Source: Aquarana catesbeiana (lineage: Eukaryota; Chordata; Amphibia; Anura; Ranidae). Taken from it: a stretch of DNA of 64,000 bases. The stretch lies in the NCBI RefSeq assembly GCF_042186555.1, contig NC_133327.1, positions 327,075,746 to 327,139,745 of the forward strand, given 5' to 3'. Below, one piece after another: positions 35,377 through 47,094 of this stretch. Every line of letters begins with the position of its first letter. The stretch's first letter is position 1. The translations under genes were made by a program, and so were the position numbers. The notes beneath the pieces are model-generated. The model searched no databases and was not told the DNA's origin. It worked only from the letters and a program-made list of their open reading frames with translations.

Positions 35377-35714
35377 AGTGGAACTAAAGCCCTGCTGTAA
35401 AAAAAAAAAAAAAAAAAAAAAACAAAAACCACTGCGAGCAGGCAGGCTTTTATTGCAGAAGAGACATGCACCATCTTTTCTGCAATAGAATTCCTCTACC
35501 TGCCTTCTCGCAGTCTCCTCCAGTACTGTAAGCTGAGCTGCGCATACGCAGCTTGGATTATGGTGCCGGGCTGGTCTCCGTGTGCCAAGATAATGGCCTC
35601 CTGCGCAGAAGTGATACCATCCCCTGCTGGCCAATGAAGAGGCCCGAAGACCATCACTATGAAGAGGATACCAGCACAGGACCATTGGACAAGTAAGCAG
35701 ACTTTAGCTCCGCT
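35377..35714. mobile_element. TTAA-flanked non-autonomous element
   Basis: AGTGGAACTAAAGCC and the reverse of TTTAGCTCCGCT bound the element, with TTAA at 35373-35376 and 35715-35718. Non-coding, with an A-run near 35400. Confidence 0.65.
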
Positions 35715-35985
35715 TTAAAATGTGTTAGCTGAAGCTTGGCTTCAATTTGTTACTGTACCTAAATTTAGTAGTGCATCTAACACTTCTCTCTCTCTCTCTC
35801 TCCAATGCTGCTGTTCCAAAGTGCCCCATGCTTATTTGTCCTGAGTTTAGGCACTCTGATATAGGTGGTGTGTTACTGTGTTACATTCTCTAGTGAGGAA
35901 AGTTCAGGGGTTTTAAACGGCAGTGATTGATTTACACCAAAGAATGCTTGGTGAAAGTCATATTCACTGCCTTATAAATAGACTC

Positions 35986-36260
35986 TTAAAGCGGTATTAA
36001 ATCTTAAAATAATATGAAAAAAAAAATACTACAGCTTACCATTCCATAAATGTGGTGGCTGTATTGTTTTTTTTTCTCTTTAGACTTATCTTTTAGTTTC
36101 ACCTGATGATCCAACCAGTAACACACTTCCTGTCTTAGAATACACAAAAAGCCCCAACATACTAAACTGAAAGGACTTTGACATAACCAATGGGATAACA
36201 AAAAAAAAAAAAAAAAAATATTGTTGCACAGATTAAAATGTATAAGACATGGAAATATGC
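35986..36260 (-). repeat. Dispersed repeat holding the empty site of the 48973 LTR
   Basis: On the minus strand it reads '...tttagTATGttggggctttt...'. The same family at 48886-48968 plus 50114-50160 is split by the LTR exactly at TATG. The family may be a further TTAA element (TTAAAGCGG at 35986). Confidence 0.6.
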
Positions 36261-36324
36261 ATATATAAATCACAAACAAAAAGGAAAAAAAAAAAAAAAA
36301 AAGCAAAAAATGATGCTCCTCTTA

Positions 36325-36717
36325 GACCCCTTTCACATTAGGGCGGTGCGGGCGTCAGTGGTAAAGCACCGCTAATTGTAGCAGTGCTTTTCGGCCGCTA
36401 GCAGGGCGCTTTAATCCCATGCTAGCAGCCAAAGGGTCGATAGCGCAGTGTTGCGGCGCTGCCGAATCGCTTTGCAGTCGCTTCAGCAGCGCTGCCCATT
36501 AATTTCAGTGGGCAGGGGCGGTGCGGGAGTGGTGTATACACCGCCCCAAAGATGCTGCTTACAGGATTTTTTTTTCCCGTCATGCAAGCACACCGCCCCA
36601 GTGTGAAAGCACCCGGGCTTTCACACTGAGGTGGCTTGAGAGGAGCTTTTTAGGCATTTTACAGACGCCATTTTTAGCGCTAAAACGCCTGAAAAGCACC
36701 TCAGTCTGAAAGGGGTC
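36325..36717. mobile_element. TIR element, 'cccctttcacac' family
   Basis: GACCCCTTTCACATTAGGG and CTGAAAGGGGTC are inverted. TTA (36322-36324) and TAA (36718-36720) flank it. Non-coding. Confidence 0.7.
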
Positions 36718-36794
36718 TAAGTGTTGGTTTTCATCAACCCCACTACAGTAAGAGACTTGCTGTAGCTCTGAAGCATGTTTGCGTTTCACAGGGC

Positions 36795-38475
36795 ATAGCC
36801 TGCTTCTTCAGGAAAGTATATTGCAGCCGAATACTAGAATAAGAGATATTATAAATATCAATTTTAATCTCAATTCATCAACAAGTATAATGGCTCGATC
36901 ATTTATTTGCCACATACCTCAGAGTTTATACAAAAACATATCAATAGGGTCATCATACATGATCTTCCTACAGCCAGCCGTTGTCACCCTACGGTCAAAT
37001 GAGGTAGTCCACAGACAACTCTTTAAGGAAGCCAAGCTCCCATTCACAATTGCAAGTGAATGTCTGAAAAAAATATATCAAAACAAAGAACCTAACATCA
37101 AGTGCAACTGATAGGACACATCAGTACATATGAATAGCTTTCTTAACAGGATGATTGGGCAAGAGGATAGTGCAGTGTGGGGGTCCTTTACATTTACAAA
37201 CTATACCCCTACTCCCCAGTTTGAGAAATATGTCTCCTAAGATTACTCATACTGCAAAAGATTGCACGCATGCATGCTGAGTCAGTAATGGCACCAATGT
37301 TGATTTCTCCATCTGGAGATACTGGTCGGCATCTCAGTATGCCCTTAGGCAAGCCCCGCTCTATTTAGGGCCTCTTATTGCATGGGGGGGGGTTGAAGAG
37401 TCATTCGATCTTGGCCCCTGTCTGCCACCATACATCATACCTCTCACAGCGTATATCCTTAGATGCAGACAAGCAAAGAAAGTATTTCCACCGCTCAGGC
37501 TGACACTGACCCAGGTGTAAGTAGAAGTTTCAGAGCAGAAGAGCTCCAGGTGCTGGCTGAATGCTAGGCAAAACAGGCTTGAATGGAGGAGAAGATTTGG
37601 ATGCCGCACACTGGATGTAGTCAAAAAAACTTCACTTTATTGAAAAAATGGGATCATCAAAACAAGACTGTCATGCAGAAAGTACAGGTAAGCTGACGCG
37701 TTTCGCACTCAGTCCTGAGTGCAAAACGCGTCAGCTTACCTGTACTTTCTGCATGACAGTCTTGTTGTTTTGATGATCCCATTTTTTCAATAAAGTGAAG
37801 TTTTTTGACTACATCCAGTGTGCGGCATCCAAATCTTCTCCTCCATTCAAGCCTGCTATACCTCTCACAGCGCACGCCATCCGATATGTGTCTAGTGGAT
37901 CCAATATCTCTAACCTTTGGTAAGTGTTTGATACTGGACACATTTGTTTATGCATTTCATTTTGGGATAGCTTTACCTTTTATATATGGCATTATAAGGA
38001 CTGTGGTGTAATGTCCCTGCTACTGCTAATATTCTTTTGCAGTATGAGTAATCTTAGGAGATATATTTTTCAAACTGGGGAGTAGGGGTGTAGTTTGTAA
38101 ACGTAAAGGGCCCCCACACTGCACTATCCTCTTGCCCAATCATACTGTTACAGAAAGCTATGCATATCCTATCAGTTACACTTGGTATTAGGTTCTTGTT
38201 TTGATACATTCTTGATACATTCTTTCAGACATTCACTTGCAATTGTGAATGGGAGCTTGGCTTCCTTAAAGAGTTGTCTGTGGACTAACCATTTGACTGA
38301 AGGGTGGCAATGGCTGGCTGTAGGAAGATCATGTATGATGACCCTATTGATATGTTTCTGTATGTGGCAAACAAATGATCGAGCCATTATACTTGATGAA
38401 TTGAGATTAAAATTTGAGATTTATAATATATCTCTTATTCTAGTGTTCGGCTGCAATATACTTTCCTATATATCT
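36795..38475. mobile_element. Foldback element with long imperfect inverted arms
   Basis: 36800-37260 and 38020-38470 are inverted copies of each other (for example 'agtataatggctcgatcatt' with 'aatgatcgagccattatact'). A separate inner pair, 37540-37714 and 37718-37890, meets near 37716. The centre is nearly perfect over about 140 bp per side. AATAAA lies on both strands near the centre (37789-37794; reverse at 37636-37641). The arms encode matching short open frames, too short and broken to call. No transposase is visible, so movement would need help in trans. Confidence 0.75.
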
Positions 38476-38480
38476 ATATA

Positions 38481-38661
38481 CAGGGGCAGACTGATAACTC
38501 ATGGGGCCACACAGTATACACAGATGTAAAAAAAAAAAAAAAAAAAAAAAAACAGAAAAACAAACAAACAGATTTTTACATACTGTCCCTGGTTTTACTG
38601 AGGCTGGCAACCCTGATGGGGCCCCCCTAGTGGCCCAGGGCCCTCGGTCAGTCCGCCCCTG
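38481..38661. mobile_element. hAT-like short TIR element
   Basis: CAGGGGCAGACTGA and TCAGTCCGCCCCTG are inverted ends about 180 bp apart. No clear 8-bp duplication is visible. Confidence 0.55.
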
Positions 38662-38664
38662 GAT

Positions 38665-38797
38665 GGGGAGAGGGAGAGGAAGAGAGGAAGAGAGGAAGAG
38701 AGGAAGAGAGGAAGAGAGGAAGAGAGGAAGAGAGGAAGAGAGGAAGAGAGGAAGAGAGGAAGAGAGGAAGAGAGGAAGAGAGGAAGAGAGAGAGAGA
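38665..38797. repeat. (AGAGGAAG)n microsatellite
   Basis: About 14 perfect 8-bp units, then AG dinucleotides. The array ends at the inner part of a Tc1-like terminal repeat whose outermost 28 bp or so is missing. Open frames across it are artefacts. Confidence 0.95.
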
Positions 38798-39100
38798 TGC
38801 AACTTTTGGAATGATATGGATTTCTGCACAAATTGGTCATAAAATGTGATCTGATCTTCATCTAAGGCATAACAATAGACAATCACTGTCTGCTTAAAAC
38901 TAATAACACACAAAGAATTAAAGGTCATCATGTTTTTATTGAACACACCATGTAAACATTCACAGTGCAGGTGGAAAAAGTATGTTAACGCTTGGATTTA
39001 ATAACTGGTTGAACCTCCTTTGGCAGCAATAACTTCAACCAAACGTTTCCTGCAGATCAGACGTGCACAACGGTCAGGAGTAATTCTTGACCATTCCTCT
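38798..39100 (-). mobile_element. Tc1-like element, 3' end (host of the piggyBac insertions)
   Basis: 38800-38945 is the inverted counterpart of 48716-48840 ('tggaatgatatggatttctg', 'acaatagacaatcac', 'taataacacacaaagaatta'). 'gtggaaaaagtatgttaacg' near 38971 is the inner direct repeat, matching the outer one at the right end ('gtgaaccc' with 'aaaaagtatg'). It is followed on the minus strand by transposase C-terminal codons. Confidence 0.75.
38998..39099 (-). pseudogene. Tc1 transposase C-terminal fragment
   Basis: The minus strand reads EEWSRITPDRCARLI, then KRLVEVIAAKGGSTSY and a TAA stop (38998-39000), a typical Tc1 transposase tail. The frame is cut off at the TTAA at 39101 where the piggyBac sequence begins. 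Confidence 0.75.
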
Positions 39101-40380
39101 TTAACCACTTGCCGACCGCCTAACGCAGATATACTGCGGCAGAATAGCACGGGCAGGCAAAATCACGTACCTGGTACGTGATCTGCTTCCCGCGGGCAGG
39201 GGGCGCACCGCCCCCCCCTGGTGCCCTAGGCGGTCGGCTTCGTTAGGGGAGAGATCCGAGGTGAGGGGGAGGCTACTCATTGGTGGCCACCCCCTCGCGA
39301 TCGCTCCCAACGAATGAGAATCTTCCTCTGCTGCTGTAATGTAAACAGCGGCAGAGGAAGTGATGTCATCTCTCCTCGAGCCGGTCTTTTCGTTCCGGAC
39401 CCGAGGAGAGAAGACATCAATGTGAGTTGCAGCACTACACTTACAGTAGAACACACTAGGCACACTTTTCACCCCCCATCACCCCCCTGTACCCCCTGTC
39501 ACAGTGACACCAATAGCAGTTTTTTTTTTTTGCATTGGTGTCAGTTTGTGACAGTTATAAGTGGTAGGGCAGTTAGGGTTAGCCCCCTTTAGGTCTAGGG
39601 TACCCCCCTAACCCCCCCAATAAAGTTTTAACCACTTGATCACCCCCTGTCGCCAGTGTCACTAAGCGATCGTTTTTCTGATCACTGTGTTAGTGACACA
39701 GGTGACGCTAGTTAGGGAGGTAAGTATATAGGTTCGCCGTCATCGTTTTATAGCAACAGGGACCCCCATATACTACCTAATAAAGGTTTTAACCCCCTGA
39801 TTGCCCCCTAGTTAACCCTTTCACCAGTGATCACCGTATAAGTGTTACGGGTGACGCTGGTTAGTTTATTATAGTTTCAGGGCACCGGCCGTTTATTACC
39901 TTATAAAGGTTTAACCCCCTGATCTCCCGGTGGTGATATAAGTTAGGTTTTAGAGTCAGATAAGGTCTGCGTCGCCCCAGGCAGCGTCAGGTTAGCGCCA
40001 GTACCGCTAAACACCCACGCACGCACCATACACCTCCCTTGGTATAGTATCTGAACGGATCAATATCTGATCCGATCAGATCTATACTAGCGTCCCCAGC
40101 AGTTTAGGGTTCCCAAAAACGTAGCGTTAGCGGGATCAGCCCAGATACCTGCTAGCACTTGCGTTTTGCCCCTCGGCCCAGCCCAGCCCAGCCCACCCAA
40201 GTGTAGTATTGATCGATCACTGTCACTTACAAAACACTAAACACACATAACTGCAGCGTTCGCAGAGTCAGGCCTGATCGCTAACAGTTTTTGTTGGTAG
40301 CGTTTTGATACAGTCGCTGACAGTCAGGAGCTTTTTTGCCTGTAAGTCTCAGTAGTGTACCACTAAATTTAGAGCCCAAA

Positions 40381-42273
40381 ATGGCAAATCGAAGGTACAC
40401 TAGTGAAGAGGCCTACACGTTTCTGAGCATGACAGATAGTGAAGAAGAGGAAGTCACTCATCTGTCAGATTCAGGCTCAGAATACGATCCTGTAGACGAC
40501 AGCGGCTCCATGACAGATAGCTCTGACGACGGAGTTGTGGTCCCTGCCAAGGTCAGGCGTACCAGACCCCGAACTTCTTCTTCTGTCCTCAATGTGCAAG
40601 AACCGCAGGTCCCTCGTATGGAGAAGAGAAGTACTAGAGCCGCTATTCCTTCTGGTGAACTGGCAAGCACCAGCGGCCTAGTACACCCTGGTCGTACATC
40701 CAGCACTGCAGTAACACTTGGTGACGTGGCGAGTCGCAGAAGTGCAGTTCAAGCTGGCGAGGTGGCAAGCACAAGTAGTGTCCCGCTGCCACCAAGAAGA
40801 TGAACACAGGCCCGTCGTGCCCATAGTGCCCTTTCTTCTGCATTCACCAATCCGAATTGGGAACCCACCACTTCTGCAGCACCTGTACTTCCCCCATTCA
40901 TTGGCCAACCCGGCATTCAGGTGGAAACAGTTGATTTTACGTCACTTGATTTTTTTCGCTGTTTTTCAACGAAGATCTCTATAGATCTATTGTGGACCAA
41001 AGCAATTTGTACGCTGGTCAACACATCGCCACTGTTCCCCAGTCCTCCCTTGCCAGAGATTGGAAAGCAATTACGGTTTCCGAATTTAAGATCTTTCTGG
41101 ACCTTTCCCACCTCATGGGCATAACCAAAAAGAGTGAGTTGCGGTCATATTGGTCCACTGACCCAATTCACCATATGCCCTTGCTCTCTGGTTCCATGGC
41201 CAGGGCACGATACGAGCAGATTCAGATTTTTTCATGCACTTCAACAACAATGAACTCCTCGTGGAGACCCTGAATACGATCGGCTCTACAAAATTCGGAC
41301 CCTCGTAAACCACTTCAACCAACGTTTTGCAGACTTGTTTACTCCCCATCAAGTTGTCTGCGTTGATGAGTCCCTGATTAAGTTTTCTGGCCGCTTGTCA
41401 TTCAAACAGTACCTTCCCAGCAAGCGTGCCAGATACGGGGTCAAGATGTATAAGCTCTGTGACAGGGCCACAGGCTATACATGTAGTTTTATGGTTTACG
41501 AGGGCAAAGATAGTCACATAGAGCCATCAAACTGCCCTGACTACATAGGAAGCGCTGGAAAGATTGTGTGGGACTTGGTGTCACCCTTATTCGGAAAGGG
41601 GTACCACTTGTACGTGCACAATTATTACACGAGCGTGCCACTTTTTAGTCACCTTTTTGATCATCAAAATTGGAGCATGTGGCACCGTGCGACCTAATCG
41701 CCAGGGCTTTCCCCAGCGGCTTGTAGATTCCCGTCTTAGGCTGGGGGAGAGAGAGCCTGCTTGCAGTGTAATAATTTGCTCGCTATGAAGTGGAGGGATA
41801 ATAAGAATGTTTTCGTTCTTACCTCCCTTCATGCAGACACGATGGCCCAAATTACTACAGCGACTGGTGTTGTGGAGAAACCCCTCTGTGTCCATGAATA
41901 TAACCTTAACATGGGAGGGGTGGACCTCAACGACCAGTTGTTGGTTTGCTGAACGCTTATGTGCTATACAGAGCTTCAGGACGGACTGGATCCTTCCTTA
42001 AATTCCAGGAAGAGATCGTCAGAGCCCTTCTGTTTCCAGACGGTGCTCCACCTCACCTTTCCCAACCAAATGCAGTAAGCAGGCTGCATGAGAGGCATTT
42101 TCTTTATGTGATCCGAGTAGCCCTACCCAACGAGCCCCCCCAAAAAAGATGTGTCTGCAGCAAGCGCGGATATAGGCGTGACACTCGGTATTATTGTCCC
42201 TCCTGTCCTGACAATCCTGGTCTATGCATTGGTGAATGTTTTGAACGCTACCATACACTAGTTGAGTATTAGC
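40381..42273 (+). pseudogene. piggyBac-type transposase, left arm, degraded but nearly full length
   Basis: ATG at 40381 opens an acidic N-terminus (MTDSEEEEVTHLSDSGSEYD). A stop at about 40801 replaces the arginine/glutamine run seen in the right arm. Further frames carry SRDWK-like and KIFLDLSHLMGITKKSELRS (near 41090), CVDESLIKFSGRLSFKQYLP (first Asp, near 41350), LYVHNYYTSVPLF (near 41610) and NMGGVDLNDQL (near 41910). The C-terminal Cys-rich finger is CVCSKRGYRR...YYCPSCPDNPGLCIGECF. The order is that of the piggyBac DDE domain plus cysteine-rich domain. The second catalytic Asp (usual DNFYTS) is His here, and several frame shifts (near 40980, 41260, 41690, 41945) inactivate it. Confidence 0.9.
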
Positions 42274-42421
42274 GTAGGGTACAGCACTGCACAGACTAGG
42301 ACACACTTTCACAGGGTCTCCCAAGATGCCATCGCATTTTGAGAGACCTAAACCTGGTACCAGTTATAAAAGTTAAAGTTTTAAAGTTACAAAAAAAAAA
42401 CACCCCAAAAAAATATATAAA

Positions 42422-42455
<34 letters not shown>

Positions 42456-42456
42456 G

Positions 42457-42660
42457 TTGTCGTTTTATTGTTCTCTCTCTATTCTCCCTCTATTGTTCTG
42501 CTCTTTTTTACTGTATTCTATTCTGCAATGTTTTGTTATTATGTTTTTATCATGTTTGCTTTATAGGTACGCAATTTTTTTATGCTTTACTGTTTACTGT
42601 GTTTTATTGTTAACCATTTTTTTTTGTTTTCAGGTACACCATTCAGCTGCAGAGCGGATT
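42457..42660 (+). other. piggyBac left arm, 3' non-coding T-rich region
   Basis: T-rich sequence after the transposase has an inverted match at 46845-46975 ('ctctctctattctccctc', 'ctgcaatg', 'ccattcagctgcagagcgg'), which fixes the arm alignment on both sides of the 42663 insertion. Confidence 0.7.
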
Positions 42661-42662
42661 TA

Positions 42663-43375
42663 CCGTATTTATCGGCGTATAACACGCACTTTTTTCCCCT
42701 TAAAATCAGGGGAAAATCTTGGGTGCGTGTTATACACTGATCCCCGCTAATTGTGATCCATCGGCGGCGATCGCCGCCGACATTCACATAGCGTGTAGTT
42801 TTAAATATGGCGCCGCGGAGTTCGGAGGGAAATCACAGTAACTGGGCGGAGCCGAGATACACATAGTCGAGTGTTCTCGGGCTCTTTCCGGCGCCGCTCA
42901 CAGTCACGCCCAGTCACGCCATTGGACCTGTGTTATGTCCATCATAGGGCGGGACTGGGCGGGACTGTGAGCGGCGCCGGAAAGAGCCGAGTACACTCGA
43001 CTATGTATCTCGGCTGCGTTCGTTCAGCTCCGCCGAGTCCCTCCGAACTCCGCAGCGCCATATTTAAAACTACATGCTATCTGTATGTCGGCGATCTGTC
43101 CAAGCATGGACACTGGGGGCAAGGCTGCACTGACCACTGGGGCAAGGCTGCACTGACATGGCTGCACTGACAAGGCTGCAATGGACACTGGGGCAAGGCT
43201 GCACTGACACTGAAAAGGCTAGAATGACACTAACAAGGCTGCAGATGGACACGATAAGGCTGCATTGATGGGCATTAATGTAAGGTTTTTTTCCCTTAAA
43301 CTTCCCTCCTAAAAGTTTTTTTCCTTAAAATTCTCTCCTAAACTTGGGGTGCGTGTTATACGCCGATAAATACGG
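42663..43375. mobile_element. TA-flanked TIR element, 'ccgtatttatcggcgtataa' family, nested in the left arm
   Basis: CCGTATTTATCGGCGTATAA and its inverted right end (TTATACGCCGATAAATACGG) lie between TA dinucleotides (42661-42662 and 43376-43377). The right arm near 46830-46845 lacks it, giving an empty site. Related elements lie at 51194-51664 and 63183-63992. Inside, 43100-43260 holds a tandem 'aaggctgcactgacac' array, and 42860-43060 is palindromic ('gcggcgccggaaagagcc'). Non-coding. Confidence 0.85.
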
Positions 43376-43379
43376 TATT

Positions 43380-43935
43380 TGACAGCAACAGCGTTTGCTC
43401 CCACGATACATAAAGCCGTGACTCCAGCGCTGTCGGAGGTGATTTCACCACCACAGTTACATACTTCAGCATATATGCCGAAGCGTGGGGGCAGCAGCGG
43501 GTGGACGAGCGATTTGCTCCTACCTTTTGCGGGAGGATGCCCCCATGCTTCGGCATATATAAACAGTGCATGTATGCCCATCATTAGAAGTGGGTGGATG
43601 AAGGGAGGTATTCTAATGGCGGGCATACCCACCGATCAATATCTTTTTTTCGTTCAGCCCACAGGCTGCATGAAAAAAAAGTTTACAATATATGCCCAAC
43701 AAGGACCAGCAACGTACTGGTATGTTGCTGGACTTTGAGTGGTTATACCAGAATGATGCCTGCAGGTTTAGGTATCATCTTGGTATCATTCTTTCAGCCA
43801 GTGGTCGGCTTTCATGTAAAAGCAATCCTAGCAGCTAATTAGCCTCTAGACTGCTTTTACAAGCAGTGGGAGGGAATGCCTCTCTCCACCGTCTTCCATG
43901 TTTTTCTCTGGTTCTCCTGTCCCAACAAATAGAGC
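43380..43935 (+). repeat. Left member of a 0.55-kb inverted repeat (piggyBac arms)
   Basis: 'agcaacagcgtttgctccca' through 'agcctctagactgctttta' is repeated in reverse at 46290-46832 with few differences. It has no convincing gene; open frames on both copies are equally disrupted. Confidence 0.9.
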
Positions 43936-44211
43936 GTTCTTTTGATGGTATTTGATCACCTCTGCGGTTTTTATTTTTTGTGCTATAAAAAACGGAAAAA
44001 GACCGAAGATTTTGAAAAAAAAAAAATATATATATATATTTTCTACTTTTTGTTATAAAAAAAAAAATCCAATAAGCTCAATTTTAGTCATATATATAGG
44101 CCAAAATGTATTCGGCCACATGTCTTTGGTAAAAAAAATGTCAATAAGCGTATATTTATTGGTTTGCGCAAAAGTTATAGCGTCTACAAACTAGGGTACA
44201 TTTTCTGGAAT

Positions 44212-45370
44212 TTACACAGCTTTTAGTTTATGACTGCCTATGTCATTTCTTGAGGTGCTAAAATGGCAGGGCAGTACAAAACCCCCCCAAATGACCCCAT
44301 TTTGGAAAGTAGACACCCCAAGGAAATTGCTGAGAGGCATGTTGAGCCCATTGAACATTAATTTTTTTTGTCCCAAGTGATTAAATAATGACAAAAAAAA
44401 AAAAAAAAAAAAAAAAAATTTACAAAAAGTTGTCACTAAATGATATATTGCTCACACAGGCCATGGGCATATGTGGAATTGCACCCCAAAATACATTTAG
44501 CTGCTTTTCCTGAGTACGGGGATACCACATGTGGGACTTTTTAGGAGCCTAGCCGCGTACGGGGCCCCGAAAACCAATCACCACCTTCAGGATTTCTAAG
44601 GGCGTAAATTTTTTATTTCACTCCTCACTACCTATCACAGTTTTGAAGGCCATAAAATGCCCAGATGGCACAAAACCCCCCCAAATGACCCCATTTTGGA
44701 AAGTAGACATCCCAAGCTATTTGCTGAGAGGCATGGTGAGTATTTTGCAGCTCTCATTTGTATTTGAAAATGAAGAAAGGAAAGAAAAAAAAAATTTTTT
44801 TTTTTCAATTTTCAAAACTTTGTGACAAAAAGTGAGGTCTGCAAAATACTCACTATACCTCTCAGCAAATAGCTTGGGGTGTCTACTTTCCAAAATAGGG
44901 TCATTTGGGGGGGGGGGGGGGGTTTGTGCCACCTGGGCATTCCATGGCCTCCGAAACTGTGATAGGCAGTGAAGAATGAAATAAAAAATTTACACCCTTA
45001 GAAAGCCTGAAGGCGGTGCTTGGTTTTCGGGGTCCCGTACGCGGCTAGGCTCCCAAAAAGTATCCCCATACTCAGGAGAAGCAACAGAATGTATTTTGGG
45101 GTGTAACGTTACATATTCCCATGGCATGTTTGAGCAATATATCATTTAGTGACAACTTTGTGCAAAAAAAAAAAAAAAAAAAAATATTTGTCTCTTTCCC
45201 GCAACTTGTGTCACAATATAAAATATTCCATGGACTCGACATGCCTCTCAGCAAATAGCTTGGGGTGTCTACTTTACAAAATGGGGTCATTTGGGGGGGG
45301 TTTGAACTGTCCTGGCATTTTATGCACAACATTTAAAAGCTTATGTCACACATCACCCACTCTTCTAACC
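44212..45370. repeat. Inner palindrome of the piggyBac composite
   Basis: 'caaatgaccccattttggaa', 'ctatttgctgagaggcatgg' and 'gagcctagccgcgtacgggg' on the left each recur inverted on the right, about a centre near 44795. G-, T- and A-runs near 44390, 44790, 44910 and 45165 vary between arms. Confidence 0.85.
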
Positions 45371-46289
45371 ACTTGAAGACAAAGCCCTTTCTGACACTTT
45401 TTGTTTACATGAAAAAAATATTTTTTTTTGCAAGAAAATTACTGTGAATCCCCAAACATTATATATTTTTTTTAAAGCAAATGCCCTACAGAATAAAATG
45501 CTGGGTGTTTCATTTTTTTTTTCCACACAGTATTTGCGCAGTGATTTTTCAAACGCATTTTTTGGGGGAAAAAAACAAACACACTTTTTTAAATTTTAAT
45601 GCACAAAAACACACTATATTGCCCAAATGTTTGATAAAATAAAAAAGATGATCTTAGGCCGAGTACATGGATACCAAACATGACATGCTTTAAAATTGTG
45701 CACAAACGTGCAGTGGCAACAAACTAAATACATTTTTAAAAGCCTTTACAGGTTACCACTTTAGATTTTCAGAGGAGGTCTACTGCTAAAATGACTGCCC
45801 TCGATCTGACCTTCGCGGTGATACCTCACATGCATAGTGCAATTGCTGTTTACATTTGACGCCAGACCGACGCTTGCGTTCGCCTTTGCGCGAGAGCAGG
45901 GAGGGGGGGACAGGGTGCTTTTTTTTTTTTTTTTTTTTAAATTATTATTTTTTTGCTTTTTTATCTTATTTTTAAACTGTTCCTTTCATTTTTTTATTGT
46001 TATCTCAGGGAATGTAAATATCCCCTATGATAGCAATAGGTAGTGACAGGTACTCTTTTTTTGAAAAAATTGGGGTCTATTAGACCCTAGATCTCTCCTC
46101 TGCCCTCAAAGCATCTGACCACACCAAGATCGGTGTGATAAAATGCTTTCCCAATTTCCCAATGGCGCTGTTTACATCCAGCGAAATCTAAGTCATGAAA
46201 TGCTCGTAGCTTCCGGTTTCTTAGGCCATAGAGATGTTTGGAGCCATTCTGGTCTCTGATCAGCTCTATGGTCAGCTGGCTGAATCACC
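45371..46289. mobile_element. Right-arm-specific segment with TTAACCACTT-like start
   Basis: 'tctaaccacttgaagacaaa' resembles the TTAACCACTT termini elsewhere in the window. The segment has no inverted partner in the left arm, so it is either a nested element or arm-specific sequence. Non-coding. Confidence 0.45.
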
Positions 46290-46832
46290 GGCTGCATTCT
46301 CAGGTTCCCTGTTGGGACAGGAGAACCAGAGAAAAACATGGAAGACGGGGGGGGGGGGGCATTCCCTCCCACTGCTTGTAAAAGCAGTCTAGAGGCTAAT
46401 TAGCTGCTAGGATTGGTTTTACATGAAAGCCGACCGCTGGCTGAAAAGAATGATACCAAGATGATACCTAAACATGCAGGCATCATTCTGGTATAACCAC
46501 TCAAATTCCAGCAACATACCAATACGTTGCTGGTCCTTGCTGGGCATACATTGTAATTTTTTTTTTTTTTTCATGCAGCCTGTGGGCTGAACGAAAAAAA
46601 GAGATTGATCAGTGGGTATGCCCACCATTAGAATACCTCCCTTCATCCACCCACTTCTAATGATGGGCATACATGCACCGTTTATATATGCCGAAGCATG
46701 GGGGCATCCTCCCGCAAAAGGTAGGAGCAAATCGCTCCTCCACCCACTGCTGCCCCCATTCTTCGGCATATATCACCTCCGCTGGAGTCACGGCTTTATA
46801 TATCGTGGGAGCAAACGCTGTTGCTGTCAAGA
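46290..46832 (-). repeat. Right member of the 0.55-kb inverted repeat
   Basis: Inverted copy of 43380-43935. It runs directly into 'gataaataaatccgcgctgc', the junction that lacks the TA-flanked element present in the left arm. Confidence 0.9.
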
Positions 46833-47094
46833 TAAATAAATCCGCGCTGCAGCTGAATGGCGTACCTGAAGACAAAAAGAATGGTTAACAATAAAACATT
46901 GCAGAATAGAATACAGTAAAAAAGAGCAGCACAATAGAGAGAGAGAATAAAAGGACAACTATTTTTGTTTTTATTTTATATTTTTTTGTGTTTTTTTTTT
47001 TTTGTAACTGTAACTTTTGTAACTGTAACCGGTTCCAGGTTCGGGTCTCTTAAAATGTGATGGCATCTTGGGAGACCCTGTGAAAGTGTGCCTT

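Noticed and set aside
38440..38946. 168-codon minus-strand frame
   Set aside because: It spans the (AGAGGAAG)n microsatellite and element ends; its composition is Leu-Ser-Phe repeats.
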